64,000 bases of DNA from Schistocephalus solidus (Eukaryota > Platyhelminthes > Cestoda > Diphyllobothriidea > Diphyllobothriidae), in assembly GCA_017591395.1 (NCBI GenBank), contig WEDG01003295.1, positions 124,001 to 188,000 of the forward strand. Direction: 5' to 3'. Made by a program: the position numbers and the translations under genes. Each line of letters begins with the position of its first letter. Within the stretch, counting starts at the first letter, position 1. The notes below the pieces were generated by a model. It did no database searches and was not told the origin of the DNA. It saw nothing but the letters and a program-made list of their open reading frames with translations. Positions 25,701 through 39,200 of the stretch are shown here, piece by piece.

Positions 25701-28700
25701 TCCGCTCCGTAAAGGAGTGTCGTCAAAACGACAGCCTTGTACATCTTTAGTTTGGTCTTCAGTTGAATACCATGGCGATTCCACACGGAGGCCTGCAGCC
25801 GGCCGAAGGCCTGACTAGCTTTGAAGATCCGTTGGGCAACCTCGTCATCGATTCTCGTGTTGCTCGACATCGTGCTTCCTAGATAAGCGAAGGTTTCCAC
25901 GTTTTTGAGTTGAGCACCGTTGAAATTGATTCGAGGAGCATTGATACCGCGCTGGGTGGCGGCTGGTGCATGACAACCGTTTTGGCTATACTGATTGTTA
26001 ATCCAAAATCGGCGCGGCCTTCGGAGAAGAGGTCCATGCTCCTTTGCATGTCCTCCTCCGTCGTGGTGTTAAGGGCGCAGTCGTCCGCGAAGAGCAAGTC
26101 ATGGACTGTAGTCGTAGACGCGCGTTGGAGCCTGCATACGCCGACTGTTTGAGAAGGTGCCCGTCAGTTCTGTAGGCGATGCGGATACCAGGCTGCTCAT
26201 CACGGTAGGCGTCCATCAGCATAGCCGAGAACATGAGACTGAAGAGGGTGGGGGCCAGTACGCAGACCTGCTACACTCCGTTGGTCACTGCAAATGCTTC
26301 GGATACCGTCCCGGTGTCAGTGACGCGCGCCGTCATCCCATCATGAAGCTGACGCACCATGTGCGTGAACCGCTCAGGACAACCAAATTTCTGCATGACT
26401 TTCCACAGTCCGTCACAATTCACCGTGTCAAAGGCGTTCGTTAGATCCACGAAGGGAGCGTATAGGTGAGTTCGCATCTCCTGACACTTCTCTTGTAGCT
26501 GGCGGGCGGCAAAGATCATATCGGTGGTTCCGCGGTGTCGGCGGAAGCCATATTGGCTTTCCGGGAGCAGGCCCTGCTCTAGGTGACCGTTAAGACGATT
26601 GAGAAGGATACGGGCGAAGATCTTCCCGGTGATGTTGAGCAACGAGATGCCTCTGTGATTATCACAGAATTGCCGGTTCCCCTTCCGTTTGTAGAGACGG
26701 ACGATGGTCGCGTCTTTGAAATCCTGAGGAACTTGTCCTTGGCGCCACATCTCCTGGAAGAGTGTTGTGAGTTCTGCCATCAGCCGGGGCCCACCGTGCT
26801 TGTAGACTTCCAGTGGGATTGCGTCGGATCCCGGTGCTTTACCGCTGGAAATCTGCTGCACGGCCCGGATGGTTTCTGGTAGGGAAGGCGGCAGATCCAG
26901 GTCATTGTTCGTGTCCACTTGAGGGAGCCGGTCAATGGCAGCATCGGAGATGGCTGATGAGCAATAAAGGACATTTCTGAAGTGCTCGGCCCAGCGTTTC
27001 AGAATTTGCAATATCTCTGTCAGCAGTGTTATGCCGTCAGAGCTGAGCAGCGGTGCGGACCCCTTGATACACGGGCCGTAGATGGCCTTGATGTCTTGAA
27101 AAAGTTTTCCATTTCATTGCGGTCCGCATACCCCTGGATTTTTCTCAGCCTTTCGGATCATCCAGGCATCCTGCATCTCCCGCAGCGGTTGTTGTACAAG
27201 GCGCCGGCATCTGAAGAAGGCTGCCTTGGTGGCGTCAGTCCAAAGGTCCATGTAAGCTTTGTGTAGTCCACTCTTCTCCGCGAGTAAGTTGCTGATGTTG
27301 GTGTCATTGTCGTCAAACCAGTCCTGGTGTCGACGGCGTGCGCGTCCGAGGACATCGAGTGCGGTGGACTGGGTGACATTTCGCAGTTGACACCATCGTG
27401 TCTCCACGTTAGCGTTATCATCTGGAGCATGTAGGTCCTCCAGTTTCTCGGTTATTTGGTTGCTGAAATCAAAACAGTGAGCAGACAAATGTAATAAAAA
27501 AGTATTTAACTTACAAGGCGGCCTCTTACCTTGGGGCCTTCGTCGGGGTTGCAGTTGGAGCCTCATCTGGGAGATGACGAGGCGGTGATCTGTCCAACCA
27601 TCGGCATCGCGGATTGCCCTGGTTACCAGCACGTCCTGTCGATCTCGCCTCCGGACGAGAATATAGTCCATCAGATGCCAGCGCCGCGACCAAGGATGCA
27701 TCCACGTGGCCTTCTCCCGCGTCGGAAGGCGGAAGAAGGTGTTGGTTAGCAGGAGACGGTGCTCCGCACACGTGCGCGGAAGAAGGAGGCCGTTATCGTT
27801 ACAGCAACCGAGACCGTGGGGACCCAGCACTCCCTGCCAGGCAGCGTGGTCCGTCCCGACGCGGGCATTGAAGTCACCAAGGACAATTGTCCTCTTTCGG
27901 CACAGTCGCCAGCAGGGCGTGCAGGTCCTCGTAGAATTTGTCCTTCGCCGCATCAGAGCTCGTCATTGGGGGAGCTTAGGCGCTGATGATGGTGGCGAAC
28001 TGGTCTCCCCGAAGAGGCAGCCGGAGGCTCATCAGGCGAACATTGATACCCTGCGGCAGACAGGACAGACGTCCAACAATGTCGTTCCAGATGGCAAAGG
28101 CAACACCAGCGTCGCGTCGCTCTGCCTTTGGCCGGCCGCTCCAGAAGAAGGTGTAGCCGGCACCCACCTCCAGCTGACCCTGCTCAGAGAATCGAGTCTC
28201 TTTGAGAGCAGCAATGTCCACCTTGTAGCGCACCAGTTCCTGAGCGACTAGCGCCGTCCTTCGTTCTGGCCGGTTGCTCCTAGGATTGCTAAAAGGGAAC
28301 GAACATTCCAGGCTGCTAGTGTGAGTGAACTCAGCCGAGCAGCCTGGAGGGTATGGCGAGGGGGATTGGGACGGGGGTATTGTTGTTTGTTTGAGTTTTA
28401 CGACCGCGTATTTTGCGATCTGCGAGCCGCGGCCGGCTGCAGAAGACGTGATACCCAGCATTTGTTTAGGGCACCTTTTCTAGCTCCTTCCCCCGCGAGG
28501 AGGCAAGTAGTGCTGTCCCTAAATAGGGCTGCTCGGACATCCCAGACGGCTGCCGAACTCCACTATGGGTCACGGATTTGTTTTAGTGGGAGAACGACCC
28601 GAGTTAGCCTGGACCGCCTACGGGGTTGCTGTCGCCCCCATCGTAGGACTTTTTGAGAGGGGGGAGGTGGGAAAGTTTGGGAGTCAGACATACCGAGTGT

Positions 28701-30171
28701 GGAGGCACACACAACACCGGAGACCCTCACCTGGCTTAGCCCGCCGGTCGTGACGGTTGCCCGGGGTGTGGCCGCTGGGAAGAACCCAACTTCGAGGAGC
28801 CACAGGTGAGAGTTGGGTACCAGTTAGGCGCAGCCACAGGAGCATTCACCACCTGTACGAGACAAATGGAGCGACCAAATGCTATCTGTGTGGTGCTACC
28901 CCTACCTAGTACCCCTACACAAACACACACACGCAGTTTGACCGTCAATTACGACGAGGTTCACCGTTTGCTCCACGGAAGGTTGGTGCGGGGACGGTGA
29001 CTTGCGCGTGATTTAGTTTAATGTGACAGTAGGCTAGCGCTGCAGCTACCATACTCTCTCATCCTCCCCCTCCTGAGGCCGATGTCATGACAGAGTCTAT
29101 AAGACTACTACTAATACTACTACTACGACCACTTATACTACTGGGACTACTACTTTTATTGCTACTACTACTACTACTGCATAGGCCTCAGGAATCATGC
29201 CCCTTGAAGCCGAATTTTCTACTCCCTCCTCTAACAGACGGTTAGGCAGTGTTTGACTACATAGGGCCACGTAGACAGTACAGGCGGCTACCTCCGACAC
29301 CCACGGCAAACAACGCACAACTGCAAAAGCAGTTAACGATGGAGGTCATCAATAACTAAAACCTAAGCAGCAAAATACAAACAGCACCTTAGAACAGCAT
29401 GAAACCAGAGACGCTGGACCCAGTCAAGATAACCTGCTAGATAAAAGTATACCCGCCAACATTTTTTTCCTAAAAGTCACTCAATTCCCCCTCTTAGCCC
29501 ACCAAACACGCAAAACACCCTATGGAATTGTTTTTTTCCCCCGGTCCATCATCTCCATATCCAATGTCCTAAGCGTAGCTATAATCAAGACAAGATCGAT
29601 AGTTCACAAAAAATCTCAAATCAAAACCTTTATAGAAATTTATAACCCCGATATCCTTTGCATCACCGAAACGTGGGCAAATAAAATTATATCTAATGAA
29701 TCACTATTTATCGTAAACCACATCTTCTATAGTCAGAATTGCTCAAATAAACGAGGTGTAGGATGTTTGATCTACAGCAAAACTTCACTTGAATAAAGTG
29801 CTCGTGATGTTCCAAATGAGTCTTTCAATGGAGAAGCTTTTTTTGCCACGATAAAATATCAGAGCCAATAGTGGATGTCTCTACTCTCCCCCTGAATGAA
29901 AGTAATGAGGATACTGGCCTTGTCAACTTAATGGATAATGTATCAAATGTAAACACAGCTTCCGCACATTTATGGCAGGGTGTCAAGCCTGGCGACACGG
30001 TGCAAGGGTATCCCATATATTTTGCTTGATTTCTAGAAGTTTGATTGGATTTCGGAGAGCTGATGCGAAATTGTTTTGCTCATCTTACTTACAGGCGTTA
30101 GCGCAGAAAAGGCACGCAAACAAAATAGCCTGAGTTACTGACAAAGCAGTCTAATGGCTCTGATGACGTTT

Positions 30172-30249
<78 letters not shown>

Positions 30250-33200
30250 ATACTACTACTACTACTACTACTACTGCATACGCGTAAGGAATCATGCCCT
30301 TTGAAGCCGAATCTTCACTTCTTTCTCTAATAGATGGCTAGGTAGTTTATGACTGCATATGACCACTTAGACTGAACAAACGGCTACCGATTCTACAATG
30401 GCTGAATGATACGGTTTAGAAAAAGGCCCGAACGAGCCCAATCACCCCTTCCCCAACCCTATGTCCCTTTCCACAGGCTGGCAGTACCATAGGTTGTGGG
30501 AAGACAACAGGTGGTTCGCGACAATGTTGTAGGGGCAGAGGAGGGAAGTGTACAGACCCACCTGAAAGACACTAGCATTTATATGTGAGACGCTTAGGAA
30601 GAGGAGGTTGTTCTGCACAGCGTACAGAATGCCCGGCACACCGATGAGTATATTGTCACGAAAATCGGAGATGATGTTGACATGAAGGTTTACAATAAAT
30701 CCGCGCAAGCTGAAGCCCTCTTGGGCGAGGATGACGATGATACACACAAGGAGTTTTACCAACTCGCTCATCGCAACCGCAGTTGAGGAGATAAACATAT
30801 CACCTGGCCGTCAGTGAATGTAGCTCGAAAGTAGAACAGTGGATACATTTTGAAGGGTGAGGAGGATCAAAGCAGAACGCTTCATGAACGTCTCACCTCC
30901 GACACGTCTCTCATCGACAGATAATAACACTGGGATAGCGCGTGAAGGCCCGGGATCTACGTGCCTCGAACGTCGCACAATCTACATTTTCATGAGCCCT
31001 CAGGCGGAATACGGGTGCGCCACAACGCTAGATCTAACACGTGGGAGGCAGTTGCCCAGTCCTCCTCATCTTCCTCCTCCCCGCCGCCGCCGCCACCGCC
31101 GCCGCCGCCCCCTCACTTGCTGTGACAGCGCGCCTGCGTAGGGCGAAAAAAGGCGGAGACCGGCAGCACTGACAACAGCTTTGACAGATGAGACACATAG
31201 ATGACGCAGAAAGGTTGTGTGTGACTGCTGCTACGTCTCATGCGCTGGCCCGCCGGGGGGTGCCCAATTGCCAGACGCACATCCTCTCTGACCGAGGAGG
31301 GCCAGGGCAAATTAGGCGGCCGCTCTATATCGCGGCTGAACAGTTGAAGATTTAGCGTCGCAGTAAAGACAGTGGGGTCGCTGTTAACCCGATAGCCACA
31401 GGCGTAGATTGATCGCATCACGCAGAACCTTTTGGCGAAGCAATTTGTAACAAACACCTCGGAGCCTCTTGCAAAGAGCACTATAGAATATAGGCAAAAT
31501 TTACAGACGGGGCCCAGACAGCTAGCATGGTGCCTTGCAAGTTCTGGGTTAGAAAGTTTCAAACTCATGGGATACTTGAGTCCTCGGGACTAAAAGTAGG
31601 ATTAAAATGACTCCTTCAGGGCATGGATTTACAGAAATTCCAGTCAATTTAGTAGCCAAGTGAGTGAAGCCTGACTCGTGCTTTCCAAGCAACCTACTGC
31701 CTCCACGGTGGCGATATTTTCTGTGCTCTCCCAACAGGGCAGTGGCATACGAACGTCTGGATATACAGGTGACTTCGTGCTAAAGCTCAGTGAAATTAGG
31801 TATGAGGTTAGGGTTAGGGTTGGCACACGGGCCTAGGTACTCTTCTTCAGATTTAGCGCAATGTCACCTGTATGATGGGGGTTGGGCGTTTCTACACCGC
31901 TGTCATGCATGCGGGGGGAGGCATTCAAACGATTCCCACCTCCCCGAGCTTGCAGCAGGGACTGCCTCAGCCACACCTATCATATCCCAATGCTACGAGG
32001 AAGTCAAGACGACTAGATCTGATCGTAGACGCAGTGACTAACGTGACTGAATCTGTGACTACAGGAGGCTATCTTCACGTTGCGCAGGAGTCGTTTCAGT
32101 CTGACCCTGAGCCCGGGAAGGATCCAATTACACCGTCAAGTGGCAGCCTTGGCTGCATGCGAGCTAAATCTCTCTATCTCTTTCCCTCCCTCATCCTCTC
32201 TTCACTGTTAAATACCAGTGCCGGGCCCTGGCAACGTAACCAAAAGGTAAAATTGGACGCCATGGCTGATGTGGCGTGCACCCGCCGCCAACTGCGTGCA
32301 ACACAGCTATAGGGCACACATGTTGGGCCATCAAAATAGCGTGATTCGTTGTATGGGGGTTGATCATTGATCGGCCAGTTCTTTTTTGTCGAGCGGTCGG
32401 GGGAGTGCCTAGTCAGCCACTGTGTCCAAGCCCATCTCCGGTCATCTTAACCTGATCTCGCCGTCGAAATATGGTTTTCCTGGGATGAGGATATGTTGTC
32501 TGTACTGCTTGAGTCCACACGGTCCCCTGGTTGTGGGATTCATTGTTTCTAAAGAAGAATTAACGACGTGCCAGTTAGCTTTAACGAATAAGTTTGTTCT
32601 GAAGATGCTAGAAATCCACTAGCACGGCTCTGACATCGTTTGAACCCCCTCCTTCCAGCTTGACATCTAAATACAGTAAGGCGATGACGAAAGGTTGAGC
32701 AACTTATATATTTTTTGGTTTATATCCAAATTGTGAGCTCCTGTACCCCTTTATCGAAAAACAACTTAGCTATTCGTATGCAACTCTCAACTTTGTCTGT
32801 CTGCTTCGTGTAATTCTAGAAACTTTCCCCAGACCGACCCATTTTAACCGACACCACGAATGTTATTTTACACGAAAGCCGCTTTGCGATTCCCTTCTGA
32901 TACCTCTCCGTCATCTACCCCTTTCTTCTGTGATCTTTTTTGTCCTCGTTCTCCTCCCACTGCCATGTGTCCCGTTTTTAAGTTCTCCTCTGGTTTGAAA
33001 TTTCTCTCCACTGCACTCATTTTCCATAATTGCTGAGATCTGTTTTGCTGCATCCTGGCGCCTGTGCGCCTGATAGTCGTTCCCACGTGTGGCCTTGATG
33101 GCGCTGGTTATAGCTGCAGTCACATCGACCAAATCCTGATTTTATGTCCATTAAATGCAGCTTCCATTAAGGTTAAGCTTCAACAGAGCCCCACCCCTCT

Positions 33201-36200
33201 CGCCGCCTTGGAAGCTGCAGTTCCTCTTTGTGCTCCTCCCCGCCCCCCCCCTTTTGCTTTTGCCTATCAAACTTTCTTTTATCTCTTCAGCCTACCTTCC
33301 TACTTAGTCAGTACCGATTACTTAATCATCACCCTGCACTAATGACCATATTTTAGTCATCCTTATGGTTATTTCCAGTTTGCCGCCTATTTATTATTGG
33401 TTGCGCTGTGTTCGGTGGTCTATTCTCAAGCCTTCGGTTCAAAATTCCCGGCCGGTCCGGCTGGGTTCACCCAGTAACTTGTTGTAATCCTTTCAAATCC
33501 TCCACACTGGCCGTTGTAGGTGACTTATGATTAGGAAGCAGTCGCACGCACCTTAATGTCCCACCCCATCTTTGCCAGCGTCGCTGACTACTGCCTAAAT
33601 ACTGAGGAGAATTAGCGAGTGCGTTAACCTGTCGCTTGGAAGCCAACACTTTGACCCCTCATGCTGTGTGCGGTCAACCTTTTCGGCCTATCGGTTGGTT
33701 TTAGGCTGCATTTCGGCTGCCGTTGCTAGTCCCAGTGACTAACCTCTCTTTCGGGCAGACGTCTCGGATCTGCTCACCTGCTCGCACCCCCACCTCCGCC
33801 GCCGCCGCCGCTCTACTCCAGTTTTGGCCGTCCACATGAATCGCAGTCTAGAAAATGGACGCAGGCATGTCTCTGGTTTGTGCTGTTTGCGCGGACCTCC
33901 CCTACCGGTGTCGCATTGTTGCGACATATTTGGTTTCTGCCTGATGGTGGTCCTTTTTCGCTCGCCCTTGCACATGCAATTGCTCCTCGTCGCACATCCA
34001 AAAAACAGCCTCGACAAAAGCGTCATCATTTCTGCACCACCTGTCTCTGCACCTCACACCGACCGTTGGCCCCTCATGACTCACTGTCCCCTCTTCCGCT
34101 GCGTCGGAGGTACACACGCACTCAAAGGCCCTGCGCCCCAGTTATGCGGTTCCAGTTCGGATGCTGACGCGTCTGTGGACTGTCTGTGATGGGGGCGGGG
34201 GGGGGTTGCTTTGCGCGTCCGAATGTTACATCTTGTTGCCGGTGTGCCCTCGTCCTACTTTTCGGTGCGCTGTAATCACGTTGGAGCAGAAGAAGGGTGC
34301 CGCTCAAGAACCTATTACGCAAATTTGACCATCGAGCAACTCTATGGAACAGCGAGTCCCGCATTTTGGCGCACGGCTATTCACCTTCGCTGAAAGATGT
34401 TGTCGTTTAAGAAGTACTAGATGAAGCCAACTGCGAGTCTTTTTGTGTGACCCCGACAGTTCGATCGTCGATTACGACGAGGTCCACCGTATGCTCCGCG
34501 GAAGGGTGATGCAGGGACGGTGACTTTCGCGTGAATTAGTTTTAAGTGACAGTAGCCTTGCATTGCAGCTACAGCAATCTCTCCTCCTCCCCCACCTGAG
34601 CACGGTGTCATGACAGAGTCAAGAAGACCGAAGGCGGGAGAGGACGCAGGTGGCCTGCGCGGCCGGAGTCGCCCCTGGGCGTACCACCACACCTGGCTCG
34701 GATCCCAGCTGAGTGGGAGTGCCATAAAGGCCACATTAAGAAGGAGCCATTGCAGCCTGACTCTCAGTCCGCCAGTCAGCCACTCCACACAGAACACACA
34801 TTGGGCTGACCACGCGGTCCGAGTTATCCCGTCAGTTGGCAACCTTCCAAGCCACGGCTTTTAGCGCACCGTGATAGTTTCAAGCGCATTAGATTGTTTA
34901 TAGTGAGGAAAATGCGCTGAGCTGTCGACCTAACTCTCTCCCCACCCCCACAATCAGACCATCGTCCGAGCCGGTCAGTTGTCTGATGTGGGAGTGGGCG
35001 CATTGGCTGACGGGTCGGCGTACCCGTCTTCGCGCGCCACCACACGACCTAGTCCCCATAACGCACACACCAGGATTTACTTACTCAGGGGATATGGAGG
35101 AGCCATCACCGTCTGACTCCCAGTCCACTGGTCAGCCACTCGACACACACAGCACATATACTGGGCCGATGGTGTGGTCTGTTGTAAGCGTCAGCTTGGC
35201 AGCCTTCCAAGCCACGGTTTCTAGGAATCCGCGATTTTATCAGGTATATTATGATGATGGTGAGGGTGTTGTCTATATATTAGTGTAGATAGTGCGCGCG
35301 GATGTGGCTTAGCCTCCGGTGGTTTACCGCAGGTTGTCGTAGATGTGCATGTGTCCTGATAGGCCCATGCGGTGTGTAAATGTGCGGGAGCAGTAAGGGC
35401 AGTGGAGGTGGGAGCGTTGACTGTATGTCGGAGCCCCAGGCACCAGCCTCCGTGCCGTGGATTCGCAGGTGACCGACCAGGCCGATGCGTGAGTTAAAGG
35501 TGCGGGCGCAGTGTGGGCAGGAGAAATCGGGATAGGCGGGGGGTTTCATTCCTGTTAGTGGCGGTGGCTGTGGCGGTAAGAATGGTAGGAGCGGAGAGCG
35601 TTCATGGGGTATCAGTGTTGTCGGCATTGTGGTGAATTCCGATGTCATGGATGCGCATGTGACCGAATAGGCCCATGCGATAAGTGAATGAGTGAGGGCA
35701 GTGGAGGCGACGATCTCTGCTGTGTGTTGGTGCTCCAGGCACTGGCTCACTAGTCTCTATCCGATGGATTCGCAAGTGACCAACCAGGCCGGTGCGTGAG
35801 GTGAATGTGCGGTTGCATTGAGGACAGTTTAGGAGAGAGTCCCCATCGCTGATGGTGGTGTTAGTCGTGAAGGCGAAGGCAGTGGTGGGGGTAACAGGCA
35901 ATGAGTATTGGGATGTGGTCTTTATGTTGGTGGGAGTGATGGAATTGATGCCAGGAGTGAGGGTGGGGGAGTCTGAAGGAGGGTTGGCAGAATTTGACTT
36001 AGAAGTTGGAATTGTCGGATTGTTGGTGCATTGCGTCCGAAGATGTCCAACCAGGCCTATTCGCGCGCGGAAAATGCGTTGACAGCGCGGGCATGTTGAC
36101 AGGGCCTGGGCATTGGCGGTGTTGGTCCGGGGCGCTGGTGACTTTCGTGCCGCTCTTTTGGACTTGGCGGCGGCGATCCAGGTGGCCTCATAGATTGCTG

Positions 36201-39200
36201 CACCAATCTTCACGGATCTTCTTCATGCCGGTCTTCAAAATGTCCTTGTAGCGTCGTTTATGACCTCCCTGTCCGCGATTACCCGTAGCGACATCTCCGT
36301 AGAAAAGTCGTTTGGGTAGTCGCTCGTCGTCTATTCTTACCAGGTGGCCGCTCCATCGCAGTTGCACTTGCCTCAGCAGTGCGTGGATGCTAAGGATTCC
36401 GGTCCGCTCCAGGACTTTCGTGTCCGGGATCCTGTCTTGCCATCTCATCTAGGTGACTGTTCAGACGATTGAGAAGGATATGGGCGATGATCTTCCCGGC
36501 GATGTTGAGCAACGAAATGCCTCTGTGATTATCACAGAGTTGCCGGTTCCGCTTCCGTTTGTAGAGATGGACGATGGTCGCGTCTTTTGAACTCCTGAGG
36601 AACTTGTCCTTGGCGCCACATCTCCAGGAAGAGTGTTGTGAGTTCTGCCATCAGCAGGGGCCCACCGTGCTTGTAGACTTCAGGTGGGATTGCGTCGGAT
36701 CCCGGTGCTTTACTGCTGGAAATGTGCTGCACCGCCCGGACGGTGTCTGGTAGGGAAGGCGGCAGATCCAGGTCATTGTTCATGTCTACTTATGGGAGCC
36801 GGTCAATAGCAGCATTGGAGATGGCTGATGAGCAATTAAGGACACTTATGAAGTGCTCGGTCCAGCGCTTCCGAATATGTGATTTCTCTGTCAGCAGTGT
36901 TGTGCCGTCAGAGTTGATACATCGGCCTTAGATGGCCTTGATGGCTTTGAAAAAGTTTTCCATTTCATTGCGGTCCGCATACCGCTGGATTTCCTCAACC
37001 TTTTGGATCATCCAGGCATCCTGCATCTCCCGCAGCCGTTGCTGCTCAAGGCGCCGGCATCTAAAGAAGGCTGCTTTGGTGGCGTCAGTCCAAAGGTCCA
37101 TGTAAGCTTTGTGTAGTCCACTCTTCTCCGCGAGTAAGTTGCTGGTGTCGGCGTCATTTTCGTCAAACCAGTCCTGGTGTTGACGGCGTGCGCGTCCGAG
37201 GACTTTGAGGGCGGTGGACTGGATGACATTTTGCAGTTGACACCATCGTGTCTCCACAGTAGCATTATCAGCTGGAGCATGCAGGTCCTCCAGTTTCTCG
37301 GTTATTTGGTTGCTGAAATCAAAACAGTGAGCAGGCAAATTTAAAAAAAGAGTTTTTTACTTACCTGGCGCCCTCTTATCTTGGGGCCTTTGCCGGGGTT
37401 GCATTCGGAGCCCCATCTGGGAGATGATGAGGCGGTGATCTGTCCTACCATTGGCATCACGGATCGCCTTGGTTACCAGCACGTCCTGTCGATCGCGCCT
37501 CGGATGAGAACTTGGTCCAGCAGATGCCAGCGCCGCGACCCAGGGTGCATCCACGTGGCCTTCTCCTGCGTCGGAAGGCGGAAGAAGGTATTGGTCAGCC
37601 GGAGACGGTGTTCCGCACACTTGCGCAGAAGAAGGAGGCCGTTATCGTTACAGCTACCGAGACTGTGGGGACCCAGCAATCCCTGCCAGGCAGCGTGGTC
37701 CGTCCTGACGCGGGCGTTGATGTCATTAAGGACAATTAACTTGTCCTCTCTCGGCACAGTCGCCAGCAGGGCGTGCAGGTCCTCGTAGAATTCGTCCTTC
37801 ACCACATCAGAGCTCGTCATTGGGGAGCGTAAGCGCTGATGATGGTGGCGAAATTATCTCCCCGAAGAGGCAGGCGGAGGCTCATTGGGCGATCATTGAT
37901 ACCCTGCGGCAGACATGGCAGACGCCCCACGATGTCGTTCCAGATGGCAAAGGCAACACCAGCGTCGCGTCGCGTCGCTCTGCCTTTGTCCGGTCGCTCC
38001 AGAAGAAGGTGTAGCCGGCACCAACTCCTCCAGCTGATCCCTGCTCAGAGAATCGGGTTTCGCTGAGAGCAGCAATGTCCACCTTGTAGCGCGCCAGTTC
38101 CCGAGCGACTAGCACCGTCCTCCGTTCCGGCCAGTTGCTGCTAGGATTTTCTAAATGGGAACGAACATTCCAGGCTGCTAGTGTGAGTTGACTCACCCTA
38201 GCAGCCTGGGGGGGATGGGGGGTATTGTTGTTTGGTTGAGTTTTATGACCGCGTATGTTGCGATCTGTGAGCCGCGGCCGTCTGCAGAAGACGTGAGACC
38301 CAGCATTGGTTTAGGGCCTCTTTTTTTAGCCCCTTCCTCCGCGAGGAGGCAAGCAGTGCTGTCCCTAAATAGGGCTGCTCGGACATCCCAGACGGCTGCC
38401 GAACTCCACTATGGGTCATGGTTGGTTTTAGGGGGAGAACGACCCGAGTTAGCCTGGGCCGCCTACGGGGTTGCTGTCGCTCCCACCGTATGACTTTTTG
38501 AGAGGGGGGAGGTGGGAAGTTTGGGAGTCAGAAATACCGGGTTTGGAGGCACACACAACACCGGAGACCCTCACCTGGCTTAGCCCGGCGGTCGTGACGG
38601 TTGCCTGGTGTGTGGCTGCTGGGAAGAACCCAACTTCGAAGAGCCACAGGTGAGAGTTGGTTACCAGTTAGAGGCGGCAACAGGAGCATTCACCACCTGT
38701 ACGAGACAAATGGAGCGACCAAATGCTTTCTGTGTGGTGCTACCATTTACACCCCTTGTGTGACCTATAAAGTCGTAGACTATCTTAGTGTTCGTCCTCC
38801 GTGCTGTGCACTCTTTAGACGGGGGCTTCACGCCACACTAGCCATCTTAGTCGACTTGCTGCAGGCTTATGGCTTTTACGAAAACGATAATGCAGTGGCC
38901 GTTTCACCAAGCATCCAGTCGTTGGATTCCACATTAATTAATATAAAAGTAGACGCGCTTCCAAATCAGCATGAGATGTTAACGGATGTGGTTTTTAGGA
39001 TTGCCAGCTGACTGGTTAACTATATTCCTTTCCGCACTATGGGTCACGTTGCAGTGGCTGCTGTCTAGTATGGCCTTTCGTCGACGAGGGCCCCGGCACC
39101 GCTTCGCATGTATGTAGGTACCAGCACACATGTTGGACATGTGTATGCTGATCTGGTTTGCAGTTCTGTCTAGTCCGTTTTATAATTAGAAAACAGAAAG

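Larger units (their letters stand above)
22909..28900 (-). mobile_element. Zinc-finger LINE, copy 1, near full length
   Basis: This is a non-LTR retrotransposon of about 6 kb. Read from 28900 on the minus strand it has a 5' UTR of roughly 550 bases, an AP endonuclease, a reverse transcriptase, a C-terminal C2H2 zinc-finger array ending at 24461, and a 3' UTR to 22909. Its 5' end stops at the same sequence (CTGTGTGGTGCTACC) as copy 2 at 38744, which suggests a genuine 5' terminus. The 3' UTR holds partly duplicated blocks (about 23043-23530 and 23716-24180), making it longer than in copies 2 and 3. Frameshifts and at least one nonsense change (CPHC to CPH-stop at 24644) disable it. Confidence 0.85.

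Noticed and set aside
24461..25900. Host C2H2 zinc-finger transcription factor
   Set aside because: The frame is continuous with a reverse-transcriptase thumb upstream, and the whole unit is repeated at two other places in the window.
27706..28251. Long + strand ORF of 181 codons
   Set aside because: It is antisense to the LINE endonuclease, whose minus-strand motifs ([12 protein letters not shown]) are unmistakable.
30172..30274. CRISPR-like or other structured repeat array
   Set aside because: It is a simple TAC microsatellite without spacers, in a eukaryotic sequence.
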